From NCBI GenBank assembly GCA_045629045.1, contig JAZQQM010000059.1, positions 1-51,960 on the forward strand: 51,960 bases of DNA, read 5' to 3'. Under the pieces are notes generated by a model. The model made no database searches. It was not told where the DNA came from and was given only the letters and a program-made list of their open reading frames with translations. This DNA is from JAILLW01 sp045629045. GTDB taxonomy: Bacteria > Bacillota > Clostridia > Lachnospirales > Lachnospiraceae. The stretch's first letter is position 1. Each line of letters starts with the position of its first letter. The translations under genes were made by a program, and so were the position numbers. Positions 51,218 through 51,960 of this stretch are shown piece by piece.

Positions 51218-51253
51218 AGGCTCTGCATATTGATGTAACAATAAGCAGAGCCT
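51218..51253 (-). terminator. Rho-independent terminator of the pfp gene
   Basis: AGGCTCTGC pairs with GCAGAGCCT across an 18-base loop; on the minus strand a run of seven T follows. About 47 bases after the stop codon. Confidence 0.88.
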
Positions 51254-51299
51254 CAAATTTGACTAATACATAATCAATCAGTACCTTAATTGCCTGTAA

Positions 51300-51960
51300 T
51301 TAGCAACCCTTTTCAAGAGCAAGAGTTCTTGTTGTAAGGTCACATACAGAAGCAGGTCCGTAGTACTGGATAGCACCGGGATATGTGAAGCATGTTTCAA
51401 CAGCCCACTTTTCTCTGTTAGCCTCGAAGAACTTGAAAGGAGCTCCGTCAAGTTCAACAAGTGCCTTTCTGATAACAGGCTTGTCTTCACCGTTTCTTCT
51501 TTCCATGTTCATCATCTTGGTGATAGGCATACCACCTGCAACCCATTCTTCTGCAGGCTTAGAAAGGTTAGAAACCTTTGAAAGATATCCTGTATAACCG
51601 TACTGGATAAGCATGAATGCGTTGTAACCAAGTGAGTAGCAGTAATCTGCATCGAAGTTAGAAGGGAATGCACATCTTCCTTCGTAACCGAAGAAGTGAT
51701 GCTGCGCACCGAACTTACCCTTGTAAGTTCCTGCTGCCTTTCTCTTTGCAAGCTCTGTCTTAACCATCTCAGAGAATAACTTTTCAGATTCGATAAGTGA
51801 AACCTGAACGTTACCGTGAGGATCTCTTTCAAGGAAGAGCTGCTGCTGAATGCTCTGGGGAAGGATATCAAATACTGCAAATGATTCTGCTGTAAGTCCT
51901 GCCTTAATGAAATCATACTTAGCTGCCCAATCGGGAAGAGCATTGAACTCATCTGTCTTA
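51300..51960 (-). CDS. pfp: Pyrophosphate-dependent phosphofructokinase, C-terminal part (cut by window edge)
   Basis: The last ~219 residues of a PPi-fructose-6-phosphate 1-phosphotransferase; the frame runs open to the window end. It contains EMVKTELAKRKAAGTYKG, QHHFFGYEGRCAFPSNFDA, CYSLGYNAFMLIQYGYTGY, WVAGGMPITKMMNMERR and WAVETCFTYPGAIQYYGP, as in the long (plant/spirochete/Clostridia) PFP group. The enzyme runs reversible glycolysis with PPi instead of ATP. The GGD active-site motif is beyond the edge. A strong terminator follows. Confidence 0.9.
   Translation of the reverse strand, partial: KTDEFNALPDWAAKYDFIKAGLTAESFAVFDILPQSIQQQLFLERDPHGNVQVSLIESEKLFSEMVKTELAKRKAAGTYKGKFGAQHHFFGYEGRCAFPSNFDADYCYSLGYNAFMLIQYGYTGYLSKVSNLSKPAEEWVAGGMPITKMMNMERRNGEDKPVIRKALVELDGAPFKFFEANREKWAVETCFTYPGAIQYYGPASVCDLTTRTLALEKGC

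Overview
The window looks like a chromosome segment of a Lachnospiraceae-type Clostridia (Butyrivibrio/Roseburia-like). This rests on AT-rich intergenic DNA, strong GGAGG-type ribosome binding sites, a HrcA/CIRCE-controlled clpB, PPi-dependent phosphofructokinase, glycogen phosphorylase, and small families typical of that group (DUF4364, DUF4250, DUF5722, DUF1653). Genus-level assignment is inference. No tRNA, rRNA, CRISPR array or prophage was recognised.

Layout. 1-8915: housekeeping block with the start of glyA, a lipid kinase, a 5'-nucleotidase, DUF1653, an anchored protein, a DUF3298-type lipoprotein, folE overlapping holA tail to tail, and comEC divergent from holA. 8867-12032: a REP/RAYT island containing a complete tyrosine transposase gene (9277-10011), eight copies of a 31-bp palindromic REP and two copies of a ~220-bp foldback core, plus about 2 kb without recognisable genes. 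12028-17593 (minus): solute-binding-like protein, comEA, response regulator, histidine kinase, GerMN lipoprotein. 17614-22341 (minus): argC-GNAT-argJ-argB-argD. 22667-27675 (plus): argG, DUF1294, LytTR regulator, malic enzyme, acyltransferase, DUF4364. 27712-40572 (minus): DUF5722 protein, rarA, GT2-GtrA, DUF4250, clpB, an odd copper P-type ATPase and a heterodimeric ABC exporter. 40700-48856 (minus): GH13 enzyme, nuclease-helicase, CPBP protease, glgP, LacI regulator. 48937-49418: a third, diverged REP/foldback element. 49463-50725: CheY and a MshEN-CheX protein. 51300-end: 3' part of PPi-phosphofructokinase.

How the genes work together. argC, argJ, argB, argD and argG give most of the arginine pathway around one divergent promoter region. 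The LacI regulator, glycogen phosphorylase and GH13 enzyme form an intracellular glycogen/maltodextrin group feeding glycolysis, where PPi-phosphofructokinase acts. ComEC and ComEA are DNA-uptake proteins, although comEA sits with a two-component system. CheY and the CheX-like protein point to motility.

Most unusual content. (1) Three composite elements in which inward-facing REP palindromes enclose a foldback core. Both the outer arms and an internal hairpin change in a compensatory way between copies, so pairing appears to be conserved. (2) A copper-type P-ATPase that keeps its CPC, DKTGT and GDGIND motifs but lacks almost the whole nucleotide-binding domain. (3) A cluster of DnaA-box-like sites, and a separate array of degenerate 13-14-mers. 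All calls come from reading the sequence; no database search was run.
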